Notes under the pieces: generated by a model | The model's input: only the letters and a program-made list of their open reading frames with translations | Database searches by the model: none | Told to the model about the DNA's origin: nothing | Part shown: positions 36,262-44,991 of the stretch, in pieces | Layout of the letters: the number at the start of each line of letters is the position of its first letter | Numbering within the stretch: the first letter of the stretch is position 1 | DNA from: JAPOUP01 sp965201085 | GTDB lineage: Bacteria; Pseudomonadota; Alphaproteobacteria; Rhodobacterales; Rhodobacteraceae | Assembly: GCA_965201085.1 (NCBI GenBank) | Contig: CBDAVS010000005.1 | Location: 1 to 64,000 of the forward strand | Direction: 5' to 3' | Length of the DNA: 64,000 nucleotides | Position numbers and translations under genes: made by a program

Positions 36262-37351
36262 ATGGATTCCAGTATTTCCATTTGTGGACTCCGGCTCAGC
36301 TTCGGATCGGTCGAGGTTCTCAGGGACCTTGATCTCGATGTTGGACGAGGCGAACTCCCGGTGCTTCTCGGTTCATCCGGCTGCGGTAAGTCCACGCTCC
36401 TTAACTGTATCGCGGGGCCTCTGGACGTCACCGACGGGCAGATATTCATCAAAGGCCGCAATGTCACCTGGGAGGAGCCTTCACGCCGTGGGATCGGAAT
36501 GGTGTTCCAGAGCTATGCCCTCTACCCGCAGATGACGGTGGAGGGAAATCTACCCTTCGGACTGAAAAACGCCCGGGTGCCGAGATCCGAAACTGCGGAA
36601 CGCGTTGTCCGGGCGGCGAGAATCCTGCAGATCGAGCCCTTCCTGAAACTTAAACCGGCCGCCCTATCGGGTGGACAGAGACAGCGGTTGGCGGTCGGTC
36701 AGGCCTTGGTACGCGATGTGGATGTGTTTCTGTTCGATGAACCGCTCAGCAATCTTGACGCAAAGCTCCGGGCGGATCTTCGGGTCGAGATAAAGCAGCT
36801 GCACCAGTGCCTCGACAACACCATGATCTACGTCACCCGTGACCAGGTCGAGGCGATGACCCTCGCCGACCGAATCGTCATAATGCGCGACGGAAACATC
36901 CTTCAGCTTGTCACGCCGCACGAGATATACGGCAAGCCAGCGAATAAATTCGTGGCGGAATTCATCGGCTCGCCGAAGATGAATCTCATCAGGGGTCGGA
37001 TTGACGTTCAGGATGGTCCGGCCTTTACGTCCAGCACGGCTGGAGTCCCGATTTCCGGTTACGTTTTTTCGGATGGCCAGCCAGCGGCAGGCGACGCCTG
37101 GTTTGGAATACGGTCCGAACATATCATGACCGGGGAACTACAGCCGTCGAGCCCGGCAAGGCTTGAGTCGCTTGCGGAGCTGATCGAGCCTCCATGGCTC
37201 GGATACTCAGGTACGCGCGACGGTCGGCGACCTACCGATCTGGTTCAGCATGGACGGTCAGGCATGGGTGAACCCTGGAGACAGGTTGCCCATCGGATTC
37301 GATCCGGCCCGCGCCTCGAGTTTCGACCACGTGTCCGAGCGGCGGCTCTGA
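36262..37351 (+). pseudogene. Sugar ABC transporter ATPase (UgpC/MsmX-type), decaying
   Basis: Walker A is GSSGCGKST, the signature is LSGGQRQRLA and Walker B is VFLFDEP. The switch histidine is replaced: YVTRDQVEAM stands where the family has YVTHDQVEAM. Near 37200 the frame is lost; the true C-terminus (LPIWFSMDGQAWVN and LPIGFDPARASSFDHVSE) continues in another frame to 37351. Changed key residue and frameshift together suggest a non-functional gene, in line with the broken permeases upstream. Confidence 0.8.
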
Positions 37352-37411
37352 AGCGATGGTGGAGCGGGACCCGATACCCCAGACAATGGACTCAAACGCA
37401 GGGATTGCGAC

Positions 37412-38155
37412 ATGAACGTTTCATACCAGCTCTACTCGGCGCGAAACGCTGGACCTTGGGAAAGTGTGATCAAGGACATCGCCGAACTCGGCTATAAGCA
37501 AACCGAAGGCTTTCCGGGAATCTATGACGATCCTGAAGGATTTCGAAGCCTTCTGGACCGGCACGGCCTGAAGATGCCATCGGGCCACTTCGCCCTCAAT
37601 GCGCTGGAAATGGACTTTCCGGGCGTTTCACGCATCGCGGATGCGCTGGGCATGTCCCGCATCTACTGCCCGATGCTGGCTCAGGCCGACCGGCCGTCGG
37701 ACAAGGCGGGGTGGCGCGAATTCGCGGCGCGGCTTCAAGCGGTCCGGAGCCGGGTCCGGGACACAGGACGTGACTTCGGCTGGCATAACCATGACTTCGA
37801 ATTCCGCGCGATGGCTGACGGAGCGATACCGATGCGGGAGATTCTCGAAGGAGCGCCCGATATCGGGTGGGAAGCCGACATTGCCTGGATCGTGCGAGGC
37901 GGCTGCGAACCGATGGACTGGATCGAAAGATACGGAAAGCGGATCACGGCCGTACACGTGAAGGACATCGCTCCTTCCGGTGAATGCGAGGATGAGGACG
38001 GCTGGGCTGACGTAGGCCATGGCATTTTGGACTGGAATGCTCTGACGGTCGCCCTGCGGAGCGCCGGATGCGATCTTTTCATCGTCGAGCATGACATGCC
38101 GACCGACGCCGGACGCTTCGCCAGACGGTCCATCGCTTCGTTCAGGTCATACTGA
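37412..38155 (+). CDS. Sugar phosphate isomerase/epimerase (xylose isomerase-like TIM barrel)
   Basis: This intact 247-residue TIM barrel is of the IolE/hydroxypyruvate isomerase-like superfamily. Metal-binding residues can be placed in FGWHNHDFEF near residue 127, WEADIAWIVRGG (Glu/Asp), VHVKDIAP and FIVEHDMP. The family isomerises or epimerises sugars or dehydrates inositol derivatives; the substrate is unknown. It lies between a decayed sugar importer and an intact sugar oxidoreductase and was probably co-transcribed with both. Confidence 0.85.
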   Translation: MNVSYQLYSARNAGPWESVIKDIAELGYKQTEGFPGIYDDPEGFRSLLDRHGLKMPSGHFALNALEMDFPGVSRIADALGMSRIYCPMLAQADRPSDKAGWREFAARLQAVRSRVRDTGRDFGWHNHDFEFRAMADGAIPMREILEGAPDIGWEADIAWIVRGGCEPMDWIERYGKRITAVHVKDIAPSGECEDEDGWADVGHGILDWNALTVALRSAGCDLFIVEHDMPTDAGRFARRSIASFRSY

Positions 38156-38165
38156 GGCTTCCGGC

Positions 38166-39287
38166 ATGAACGGGCCACTCAATGTCGGTGTTATCGGCTG
38201 CGGCAACATCTCGACCGCTTATATGCGTATCGCTCCACTGCTTCGCGGGATTGAAATCCGCGCCTGCGCTGACCTCATACCGGAGTCCGCTGCGGCGCAA
38301 GCCAGGGAGTTCGGTCTCAGAGCGCTGTCAGTCGATGAGCTTCTGGCGGATGACGACGTGGACCTCGTGCTCAATCTCACAATACCCAAGGCCCATTTCG
38401 TGACATCAAAGTGGGCGCTTGAGGCCGGAAAGCACGTCTATTCCGAAAAGCCTTTCGTGCTTTCCGTCGCCGAGGGACGCGAACTTGGCCGTCTCGCCGA
38501 TGGAAAGAACCTGCGTATCGGTTCGGCGCCGGATACATTCCTCGGCGGTTCACACCAGCTTGCCAGAAACCTGGTGGACGGCGCGGCCGTCGGCGAGATC
38601 ACGTCCGGCACATGCTTTGTCCAGAGTCCGGGCATGGAAATGTGGCATCCGAATCCGGATTTCTTCTTCAAACCGGGCGGCGGTCCGATTCTGGATCTGG
38701 GTCCCTATTATATTTCGAACCTGGTTCAGCTTCTCGGCCCGGTGAAGCGCGTGGCGGCGATGTCCTCTTCGGCCTCCGAATTCCGAACGATCACCTCCGA
38801 GCCGAGGCACGGCGAGAGAATCAAGGTCGAGACCCCCACGACGGTTCATGCCGTCATGGAATTCCATTCGGGCGCGCAGATCACCTACTGTGCCAGCTGG
38901 GACGTGTGGCACCATGGGCATTCGAACATCGAACTCTATGGCAGGAACGGCACGCTTTACGTTCCGGACCCGAATTTCTTCGGTGGTGAGGTGCGTATGT
39001 CGGCGCGTTCCGCTTTCACGAATATCGCCCGATCATGGGACCATCCACTTGGCCGAGCGAATCAGGGCGAGCGGGCGAATTACCGCGGCGTCGGGCTGGC
39101 CGACATGGCCATCGCCATTCTGGACGGTCGGCCGCATCGCTGTTCGCATGCCTTCACCCTGCATGCCATAGACGTGATGACCTCCATCCTTGCCTCGGGT
39201 GAAAACGGTCAGTTCGTCGAGGTCCTCACCGAATGCAACCGCCCTGCACCGCTGGATCCAAACGATGCGGATTCACTTCTCGCCTGA
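38166..39287 (+). CDS. Gfo/Idh/MocA-family oxidoreductase
   Basis: This is a sugar dehydrogenase-like protein of about 373 residues. The Rossmann motif NVGVIGCGNIS is at the start and the family EKPFVLSVAEGREL motif is near residue 97. The substrate domain (GGGPILDLGPYYISNLVQLLG) is complete. The ATG at 38166 is ten bases after the isomerase gene. It would oxidise a sugar or sugar derivative delivered by the now broken importer. The partner isomerase suggests a two-step oxidation/isomerisation route, which is inference. Confidence 0.87.
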   Translation: MNGPLNVGVIGCGNISTAYMRIAPLLRGIEIRACADLIPESAAAQAREFGLRALSVDELLADDDVDLVLNLTIPKAHFVTSKWALEAGKHVYSEKPFVLSVAEGRELGRLADGKNLRIGSAPDTFLGGSHQLARNLVDGAAVGEITSGTCFVQSPGMEMWHPNPDFFFKPGGGPILDLGPYYISNLVQLLGPVKRVAAMSSSASEFRTITSEPRHGERIKVETPTTVHAVMEFHSGAQITYCASWDVWHHGHSNIELYGRNGTLYVPDPNFFGGEVRMSARSAFTNIARSWDHPLGRANQGERANYRGVGLADMAIAILDGRPHRCSHAFTLHAIDVMTSILASGENGQFVEVLTECNRPAPLDPNDADSLLA

Positions 39288-39332
39288 AGCCGCGCCCGGA
39301 CCTCGTGCACCCGGACATCGGAAGCATCCGCC

Positions 39333-39455
39333 ATGATCCGCAATCCCATCCTGCCGGGCTTCAATCCCGATCCATCGATCTGCCGCGCCGGGGATGAATA
39401 TTTTGTCGCGACGTCGACCTTTGAATTGTATCCAGGCGTGCAGGTCCACCGATCC
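39333..39455 (+). pseudogene. GH43 glycosidase (beta-xylosidase-like), N-terminal fragment
   Basis: The frame starts MIRNPILPGFNPDPSICR and continues AGDEYFVATSTFELYPGVQVH, the start of GH43 beta-xylosidase/arabinofuranosidase proteins; the aspartate of NPDPS is the usual catalytic base. After about 40 residues the sequence turns into an ISNCY-type transposase remnant in the opposite orientation. The rest of the gene is not found in the window. It suggests the neighbouring operon once served use of xylan- or arabinan-derived sugars. Confidence 0.75.
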
Positions 39456-40829
39456 CTCTCCCGGAGCATCCGGCCAGGCCTATGGACGTTCGCGGCCGGC
39501 ACGGCCAGCGCCACGGTCCGGGCGAAGCCCTCCTTTCCGTGGCCGCGAACCCGGTCCAGGCCACGGTGCCCGAGGTTGTTGATGGCCGATTCGACGGCGG
39601 CGTGGGCGCGCCGCGCCCCGCGGAACACCTCCCCGCCCCCGCGTTCGCGGTCCGCCTTCGACAGCCTCCCTTTCCGCGGCATCGCGTCGGCTCCGGCCTC
39701 CCGGCAGGCCCCAGCCGGTTCGAGGGGCTGTGCAGGCCGCGGTCGAAACTCACCACCGACAGGTCGGGGAAGCGCGCCCGCGCCTCCCCGACCATGGGGA
39801 CCGCCACGTCCACGTCGCTCCCCTCCCACATGACCGAACGGTGCGGGAGGAACCCGTGACGGTCCCCGGCACGCGGACGGGGACCCCGGGCTCCACGGGT
39901 ACCCCCGCCCTGCCCTTCGATATTCAGCGGGTGTGCGGCCCGGATATCGGGTGCACCTTCCCGCGGTGCGGGATCGTCCCTCCCTTCAGGATCCGCCGTT
40001 CCGGTGCCTGACATGGCCGATGAGGCCCCGGATACTGTCCGACGGGCCCGTGATACCCAACCTGTCGTCCATCTCCGCGCGGCCCCCTCCGCCCTGTCGG
40101 CGAACTTCAGGGCGGGCCGGAGCAGCGCCTCCACGTCCCTCGGGCGCGGGTTGGCGAGCCGCGACGTGGCGACACCGGGACAGAGCCTGCGGAGCTTTCC
40201 GCAAAGGTATTCCTTCCGCCGCCAGCCGCGTAGCCCCGCCCCCCGCAGGCCCGGGACACGTCCCGGACCATGCACCGCGCCGCGTCCATCGGCAGGCTGC
40301 GGTCGGCCGGATGGTGGACGCCGGTCCCGGCCACGAAGGAATGACGGCGGCCGCGCAACGCGGCGCCAGGCTTTTTCCGGCCACCCTGTGGCCCCTCTCC
40401 ACGACCATCCTTCCGACCTCGGCGGGAAGCTCCGGCGTGAGGAGCGACACGCTGTCAACCGGACGCCGGTATTCGTATCCGTCCACGTCCCGTGATCCGT
40501 GACCCGGCCTTCGGCCTTCGCCGGATCGTCCGGTGCCCGTTCGCCAGGTCCTGAAGCCGGTCGAAACCGCACCCGTGACCCTGCTTCACGACCCCCAGCA
40601 CTAGGATGGTCAACGGTTCCATCCCCGGCCTGCCGACTCGGCGGCTCCTTCCGGGAAGCACCATCCTGCCCGGAAGCCGGAACAGCCGCTTTCGGGTCCC
40701 TTCGTCGCTGCAGGGGTCCTGGAGGCCGATCAGGATCGCCGGGATGTCGTCCCTCGATGTCACGGTCGGCCTGATCCTCCTGATGTCGGGGGCGCCGGGC
40801 CACCGCTGGGTGTCGTGGACCTTGCGCAT
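39447..40829 (-). pseudogene. ISNCY-type transposase, multiply frameshifted
   Basis: The minus strand begins MRKVHDTQRWPGAPDIRR. It continues through VTSRDDIPAILIGLQD, RMVLPGRSRRVGRPGME and LTILVLGVVKQG, the N-terminal region of ISNCY transposases. Later blocks SLLTPELPAEVGRMVVERGH, MGEARARFPDLSVVSFDRG and VALAVPAANVHRPGRMLRER appear in three different frames. At least four frameshifts are needed to follow it. Its 3' end abuts the GH43 fragment, so its arrival probably cut that gene. The outer ends of the element are not clear. Confidence 0.75.
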
Positions 40830-40990
40830 GGGGGCCTCCCGAGGGGAGGACTGGCGGATTCCGCGGCATACCCTGACCGCCATATCCGGTGATTCCCCGC
40901 AAGGCGGATTCCGTCATTTACCGCGAAAAAACCGCATCTTGGCAGTTTTCAGGCGGACACTAATTTATTCCGTCGGTGTATCGGGCGGAC

Positions 40991-42062
40991 ATGCAGTATG
41001 GACCCGAACATTTCGATTCGCGGACGCCCGGGTGGCTCGCCGCCGCCATGCGGTCGGGTGAGGCAAGCCGATATGCGCTGGCCTGTGGCCTGTGTGAGCG
41101 CGGGAACCGGCGTGACGCGCGCGGCAGGCCCCGCTTCTCGGCGGCGGCGAAGGCGCTGCCCGCCCTGGCCGAACGGGTCGGCCTCCCGCTTCCACCCGTG
41201 CGCGGCGGGCCGGGTCCGGCCGCCGCCCGTCCGGTTCCGGACCCAGGGTGGCCCGCCGCCTCGGTGAACCCGGCCCGGTCACGCCCGGCCCCGTGGGGGA
41301 TGACGGTGACGGCGGGCTGTGGGAGGCGACGGTGGCGCTGCACCATCCGCCGGGATGGGCTCAACCGCCCGGCGGCCAGGTGCGCCACTGGATACGCCCG
41401 GAGCGCCACGGCTTCCACGGGCCGGCCCCGCATGTCCCGCCGATGGCGGCGGACAGGGTGGCGGACGACCGGCGGGCCCGATACTGCGTCCGGCCCGTGG
41501 CGGCCTGCACCCACGTCGGAAAGGAACACAGCGGCAACGGCTACCGCAGCGCGGGCTGGACCTCGGCGGGGTCCGCCTCCGGGAGGCGCGGCGCGGCCGG
41601 CACGGTGATGGTCCTGGCGCTGGAGGACGGCTGGAGGGAGGCGCTCCACCACATGGACCGCCGTCCGGTGGGAACGCTCGCCGGACTCCACCACGGCGCC
41701 GGGGACATGGGCCGGACCGGGAGGGAATACGGACGCTCCGGCCACACCGACGGGCGGGTCCGCCGCCGCATCGTTGACATGGGACGGGCGTGGATGGACA
41801 GCATGGGGGAGGACCTGCCGGTGATCTTTCCCACCAAGGCGGGCCGGAAAGCCGCCTACCGCCCGCTGTCGAACCCGGGGGTGACCATGAAGCACGTTCC
41901 GGAGCCGCACCACGAGCCGACCGCCGCCGTGCCGGGCCCGTCATCCTCGCCGTGCGAGACACCACGACCATGAACCACAGCCATCCCCGGGCCACGGAGG
42001 GCCTCCCGGAGATCGGCGGCGGGGGATCGGGAAGCGTCGGCGTCCCCGCCCACGCTGGGCAT
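40991..42062 (+). pseudogene. DUF4338-Tn5-like transposase, N-terminal part, frameshifted
   Basis: The first part (SRYALACGLCERGNRRDARGR, then FSAAAKALPALAERVGL) matches the DUF4338 domain, the domain also found in DruA of Druantia defence. A frame change then leads to RYCVRPVAACTHVGKEHSGN and ALEDGWREALHHMDRRPVG. RKAAYRPLSNPGVTMKHV follows, the N-terminal DNA-binding part of Tn5-like IS4-family transposases. The sequence breaks off near GSGSVGVPAHAG at 42060, where a second element of opposite orientation begins. Its C-terminal part resumes near 44.0 kb. It is a mobile-element remnant, not a defence gene. Confidence 0.65.
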
Positions 42063-42453
42063 GTCACTATAGCACTGTTGACTCCCTGAGCATGCCCCGG
42101 CTTCTGAAGGCCCTGTAGAACGCGGTCGCCTGGAGGAGGTATTTCATGCCTTTCCACATTTTCCATGTCCCCGGCAGGGGCTGGCGTTTCGAGGGGATGA
42201 AGCCGAGGTGGTGGCCGATGTCGATCGCGGCCTCGCGGATGGTGAAGCCGTCGAAGGCGAGGCGGCGCCGGAAGTCGTCGGTCTCGTCGAGCTGGCGGTC
42301 CTCGATGCGGGTGCGCTGTTTCAGCGTTTTGAAACCCCCGTGCCGGTTTGAAGTGCAACACTTCGGGTGGTGGGAAGCCGCGCCGTGGGCGCAGGATATT
42401 GCGAATCGGCCAGATAGCGGCGACAGTCCCTGTGCGCAGGATAGGAGAGTGTC

Positions 42454-43419
42454 ATGCCCGAGGGCTACCGCCATCTGACCTTCGACGGGAGATGCCGGAT
42501 TTACGCGCTGGGGAAAAGCGGACTTTCGAACGGAGCCGTCGCGAGGCGGCTGGGGCGCGCCCCGTCCACGGTATCGCGGGAGCTCCGGCGCAACGCCGGC
42601 GGTCGGGGCTACCGCCACAGGCAGGCGCAGAGGAAGGCCACCGAGCGCCGGAGCGATGCCTCTTCGGTTCCGCGGAAGCTGACGGAGGAGCGTCGGGAGC
42701 GGGTCGTGGCGAAGCTTGCGGAGGGCTGGAGCCCGGAACAGGTCCCGGGCCGCCTCCGGCTGGAGGATCCGGAGATGGTGGGCAGGCGGCGGATATACGA
42801 CCTGGTCAGGGCCGACCGGCGGGACGGCGGAACGCTCTGGACGCCCCTGCGGCGGCGGGGAAAGAAGCCGAACCGGCAGGGTGGCCGCCACGCGGGCCGG
42901 GGCCACATCCCGGGCCGGGGGGACATCCCGGAACGCCCGGAGACCGTCGGGGAGAAGGCCCGGACCGGCGACCGGGAGGCGGATACCGTGATCGGCGGGG
43001 GCAACGGAGGGGCGGTGGTGTCGCTCGTGGACCGCGCGTCGAAATTCACGCTTCTCCGGCGGGCTGGCAGGAAGAAGGCGAAGAAGGTCCGGAGGGCGAT
43101 GGTCCGCATGCTCCGGTCCACCGGCATCCCGGTGCACACGGTCACGGCGGACAACGGCAGGGAGTTCGCGGAGCACGCGAAGGTGGCGAAAGCGCTCGGT
43201 GCGGACTTCTTCCTCCCGACGCCCTACCACTCGTGGGAGCGCGGTCTGAACGGGCATACCAACGGGCTGCTGCGTCAGTATCTTCCGAAGGGAACGGATC
43301 TGCGTCAGGTCACGGACGCGCGGGTCAGGGAGGTCCAGGACATCCTGAACGCGCGTCCGCGCAAGGCGCTCGGCTACCTGACGCCGGCCGAGGCGATCGG
43401 CCTGGCGCAGCCTCCCTGA
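42454..43419 (+). CDS. IS30-family transposase, copy B
   Basis: This is a 321-residue transposase starting MPEGYRHLTFDGRCRIYALG after a GGAGAG ribosome site. The helix-turn-helix (GKSGLSNGAVARRLGRAPST) and the DDE core (DREADTVIGGGNGG, TADNGREFAEHAKV, RGLNGHTNGLLRQYLPKG) can be followed without interruption. In the last motif a Gly stands where copy A has Glu (NGHTNG versus NEHTNG). The acidic residue of the triad should be checked there, because its loss would make this copy catalytically dead. Confidence 0.9.
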   Translation: MPEGYRHLTFDGRCRIYALGKSGLSNGAVARRLGRAPSTVSRELRRNAGGRGYRHRQAQRKATERRSDASSVPRKLTEERRERVVAKLAEGWSPEQVPGRLRLEDPEMVGRRRIYDLVRADRRDGGTLWTPLRRRGKKPNRQGGRHAGRGHIPGRGDIPERPETVGEKARTGDREADTVIGGGNGGAVVSLVDRASKFTLLRRAGRKKAKKVRRAMVRMLRSTGIPVHTVTADNGREFAEHAKVAKALGADFFLPTPYHSWERGLNGHTNGLLRQYLPKGTDLRQVTDARVREVQDILNARPRKALGYLTPAEAIGLAQPP

Positions 43420-43619
43420 GGCGCCTGGACCTGTCGGCTGGCGGGAGGAAAGGAACATACCGGCGGGACCGTCCGGGTTTCGGTCGGGCTCCGCCCTCCC
43501 TTGCCCGGGCGGTCCCGCCGCGGAGCCTTGCGGCCGGCGGAAGGCCCGGATACGCCCGGATCCGAAGGGACAGCCGCCGCATTCCACGCGGAATCCGGAC
43601 CCCTGGCCGGAAAATCCTT

Positions 43620-43680
43620 CAATCCCGGCCCGCCCGGTCCGCCCGGGCTTCGCCCTCGCTCCGGGGGTGGGCCGGGATTG
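43620..43680 (+). other. Hairpin at the right end of IS30 copy B
   Basis: The arm CAATCCCGGCCCGCCC at 43620-43635 pairs with GGGTGGGCCGGGATTG at 43665-43680, with a single G-T wobble in 16. In copy A both arms have ACACC/GGTGT where both arms here have ATCCC/GGGAT. The pairing is kept while the bases changed. Confidence 0.75.
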
Positions 43681-44014
43681 CACTTCAGACTGGCACTGGG
43701 GAAATATTCCTCGATGGTCCATCTTCTTTCGTACCGCCTGACGGTGTCGACGGCGCTCTGGAGATCGGGCCGCGCGTCGCTGGAGAGCGGCGGCCACGAC
43801 AGCCGCCGCCCGCCCTTCGGCGGCGTGGTGGTCCCGCTGGCGAGCACGGCGGTGACCGGCAGGGTCCGGCGGCTCTTTCCCGGGGCCTTCAGCTCCACGC
43901 GGGCGACGCGGATCTCCGTCTCCGCGGTCCGCGCCGGGCGGGCCCTCACCGCTTTCCGCCCACGCGACCCGGTGATCCCGCCGCGCGCCGCGACGCGGAC
44001 GGTGCGCGTCCCGT

Positions 44015-44570
44015 CGGCGGGGCGGAGTGCCTGCGGGACCATGTCGCCGCGCCGCACGTCCCCGCCGTGACCGACCTCACCGTCCCCGCGTCGGGAGGGG
44101 CGGGAGCCCGTGGGGAGCGCACTGGCCGCTCCCGACCACGGAGCGCCCTGCGGAGGGGGAGGCCGGTGCCGTGTTCGCCGCGACGGTCCTGGACCGGTAC
44201 GGCGGGCGCTGGACGATGGAGACCTGGTTCAGGACGCCGGGTCCGGGACGCGGATCAAGGCCGGCGGGTCCGGCGCCGCCGATGACCTGAAAAAGTGCCT
44301 CGCCTTCGACGCCGTGACCGCGGTCCAGGTCTCCGACCTGACCGCGCTCGCCCGGGATCGGCCGGAGACGCCCGCCACCGAGGTCTTCCCGGAGAGGGAC
44401 ATCGACCTTCTCCACACCATGCTGGAATCGCAGGGCCACCGGGACGTGGTGAGGCCGCCGGACGGTCGGGCGCCCGACATCCAGACATCCGTCATCGACC
44501 CGGGGCGCCTCTTCGGCTCGCATCCGAACCCGCGCCGGGCGGAGCGTGGATGCCCACCGTTGGAGTCGAG
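44015..44570 (+). pseudogene. Tn5-like transposase, C-terminal part (same element as 41-42 kb)
   Basis: Across frames the plus strand gives AECLRDHVAAPHVPAVTDL and TTERPAEGEAGAVFAATVLD. It continues with RYGGRWTMETWF, AADDLKKCLAFDAVTAVQVSD and TALARDRPETPATEVFPERD. These are consecutive blocks of the catalytic core and C-terminus of a Tn5-like transposase, including the R-x-x-E glutamate region. It probably belongs with 40991-42062, the inverted element at 42067-44010 having landed between. Several frameshifts are present. Confidence 0.65.
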
Positions 44571-44991
44571 GCGGGCGGGGCGGTGCGCCGCAGGGTGCGC
44601 TCGACCTTCATCGCGGCCCTGGCCATGACCGCCGCGGGCGGGAAAGCGTCCGCTCGATACGCGCACCTGCCGGATTGTCCCATTCACCGTGGACCGTGAT
44701 CCGGCCAGCGCGCGAACGGTATGATCGACACGTTTGACGGCGGCGGTCGCGTCGGGTCCAGCCGCGCTTCGGAGCGGCGACGGAAGGTGGCCCGGAGCAG
44801 GCCCACGCGTCGCGGGCCACCGCCGCGAACATGTCGCCGGCGGTCCCGTCAACGGGATCGGGCTGGACACGTATGGGCGGCGGCGCGGGTCGTGCGCGGT
44901 CACGATGGACCCGGTGCACCGCCGTCCCGTGAAGCTCATGCGGGTCCGGTACCGAAACGCGTTCACCCCGGCGCGTCGGCCGGCGCCGCCC
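44571..44991. other. Region without recognisable genes
   Basis: 420 GC-rich bases follow the transposase remnant and precede the 3' end of the autotransporter gene. All frames are open because of base composition, but none gives a protein I recognise. No terminator with a T run was seen after the autotransporter stop. Confidence 0.35.

Larger units (their letters stand above)
42340..43696 (+). mobile_element. IS30-family insertion sequence, copy B
   Basis: About 1.36 kb, a close relative of copy A. The left end TGCCGGTTTGAAGTGCAACA (42341-42360) is matched by the inverted right end TGCCAGTCTGAAGTGCAA (43695-43678). It lies inside a Tn5-like transposase gene whose two halves flank it. The transposase frame is undisturbed here, unlike in copy A. 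Confidence 0.88.
42067..44010 (-). pseudogene. Tn5-like transposase on the minus strand, split by IS30 copy B
   Basis: From about 44010 down to 43697 the minus strand reads ELKAPGKSRRTLPVTAVLAS, then LSSDARPDLQSAVDTVRRY and ERRWTIEEYF. Past the IS30 element, from 42340, it continues FKTLKQRTRIEDRQLDETDD and then GFIPSKRQPLPGTWKMWKG, ending GMLRESTVL. These are the catalytic-core and C-terminal blocks of Tn5-like IS4 transposases (the YxxxRxxIEExF glutamate is present). The two parts join well if the IS30 is removed. The N-terminal half is missing. Confidence 0.75.

Noticed and set aside
40991..41800. A Druantia-type defence system, because of the DUF4338 domain
   Set aside because: The domain continues into Tn5-like transposase sequence and no DruB-E or helicase gene is present.
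42348..44285. A 645-codon open frame on the plus strand
   Set aside because: It runs across the IS30 element and two Tn5-like fragments in the wrong frame. The residues are dominated by Gly, Arg, Ala and Pro, as in shadow frames of GC-rich DNA.
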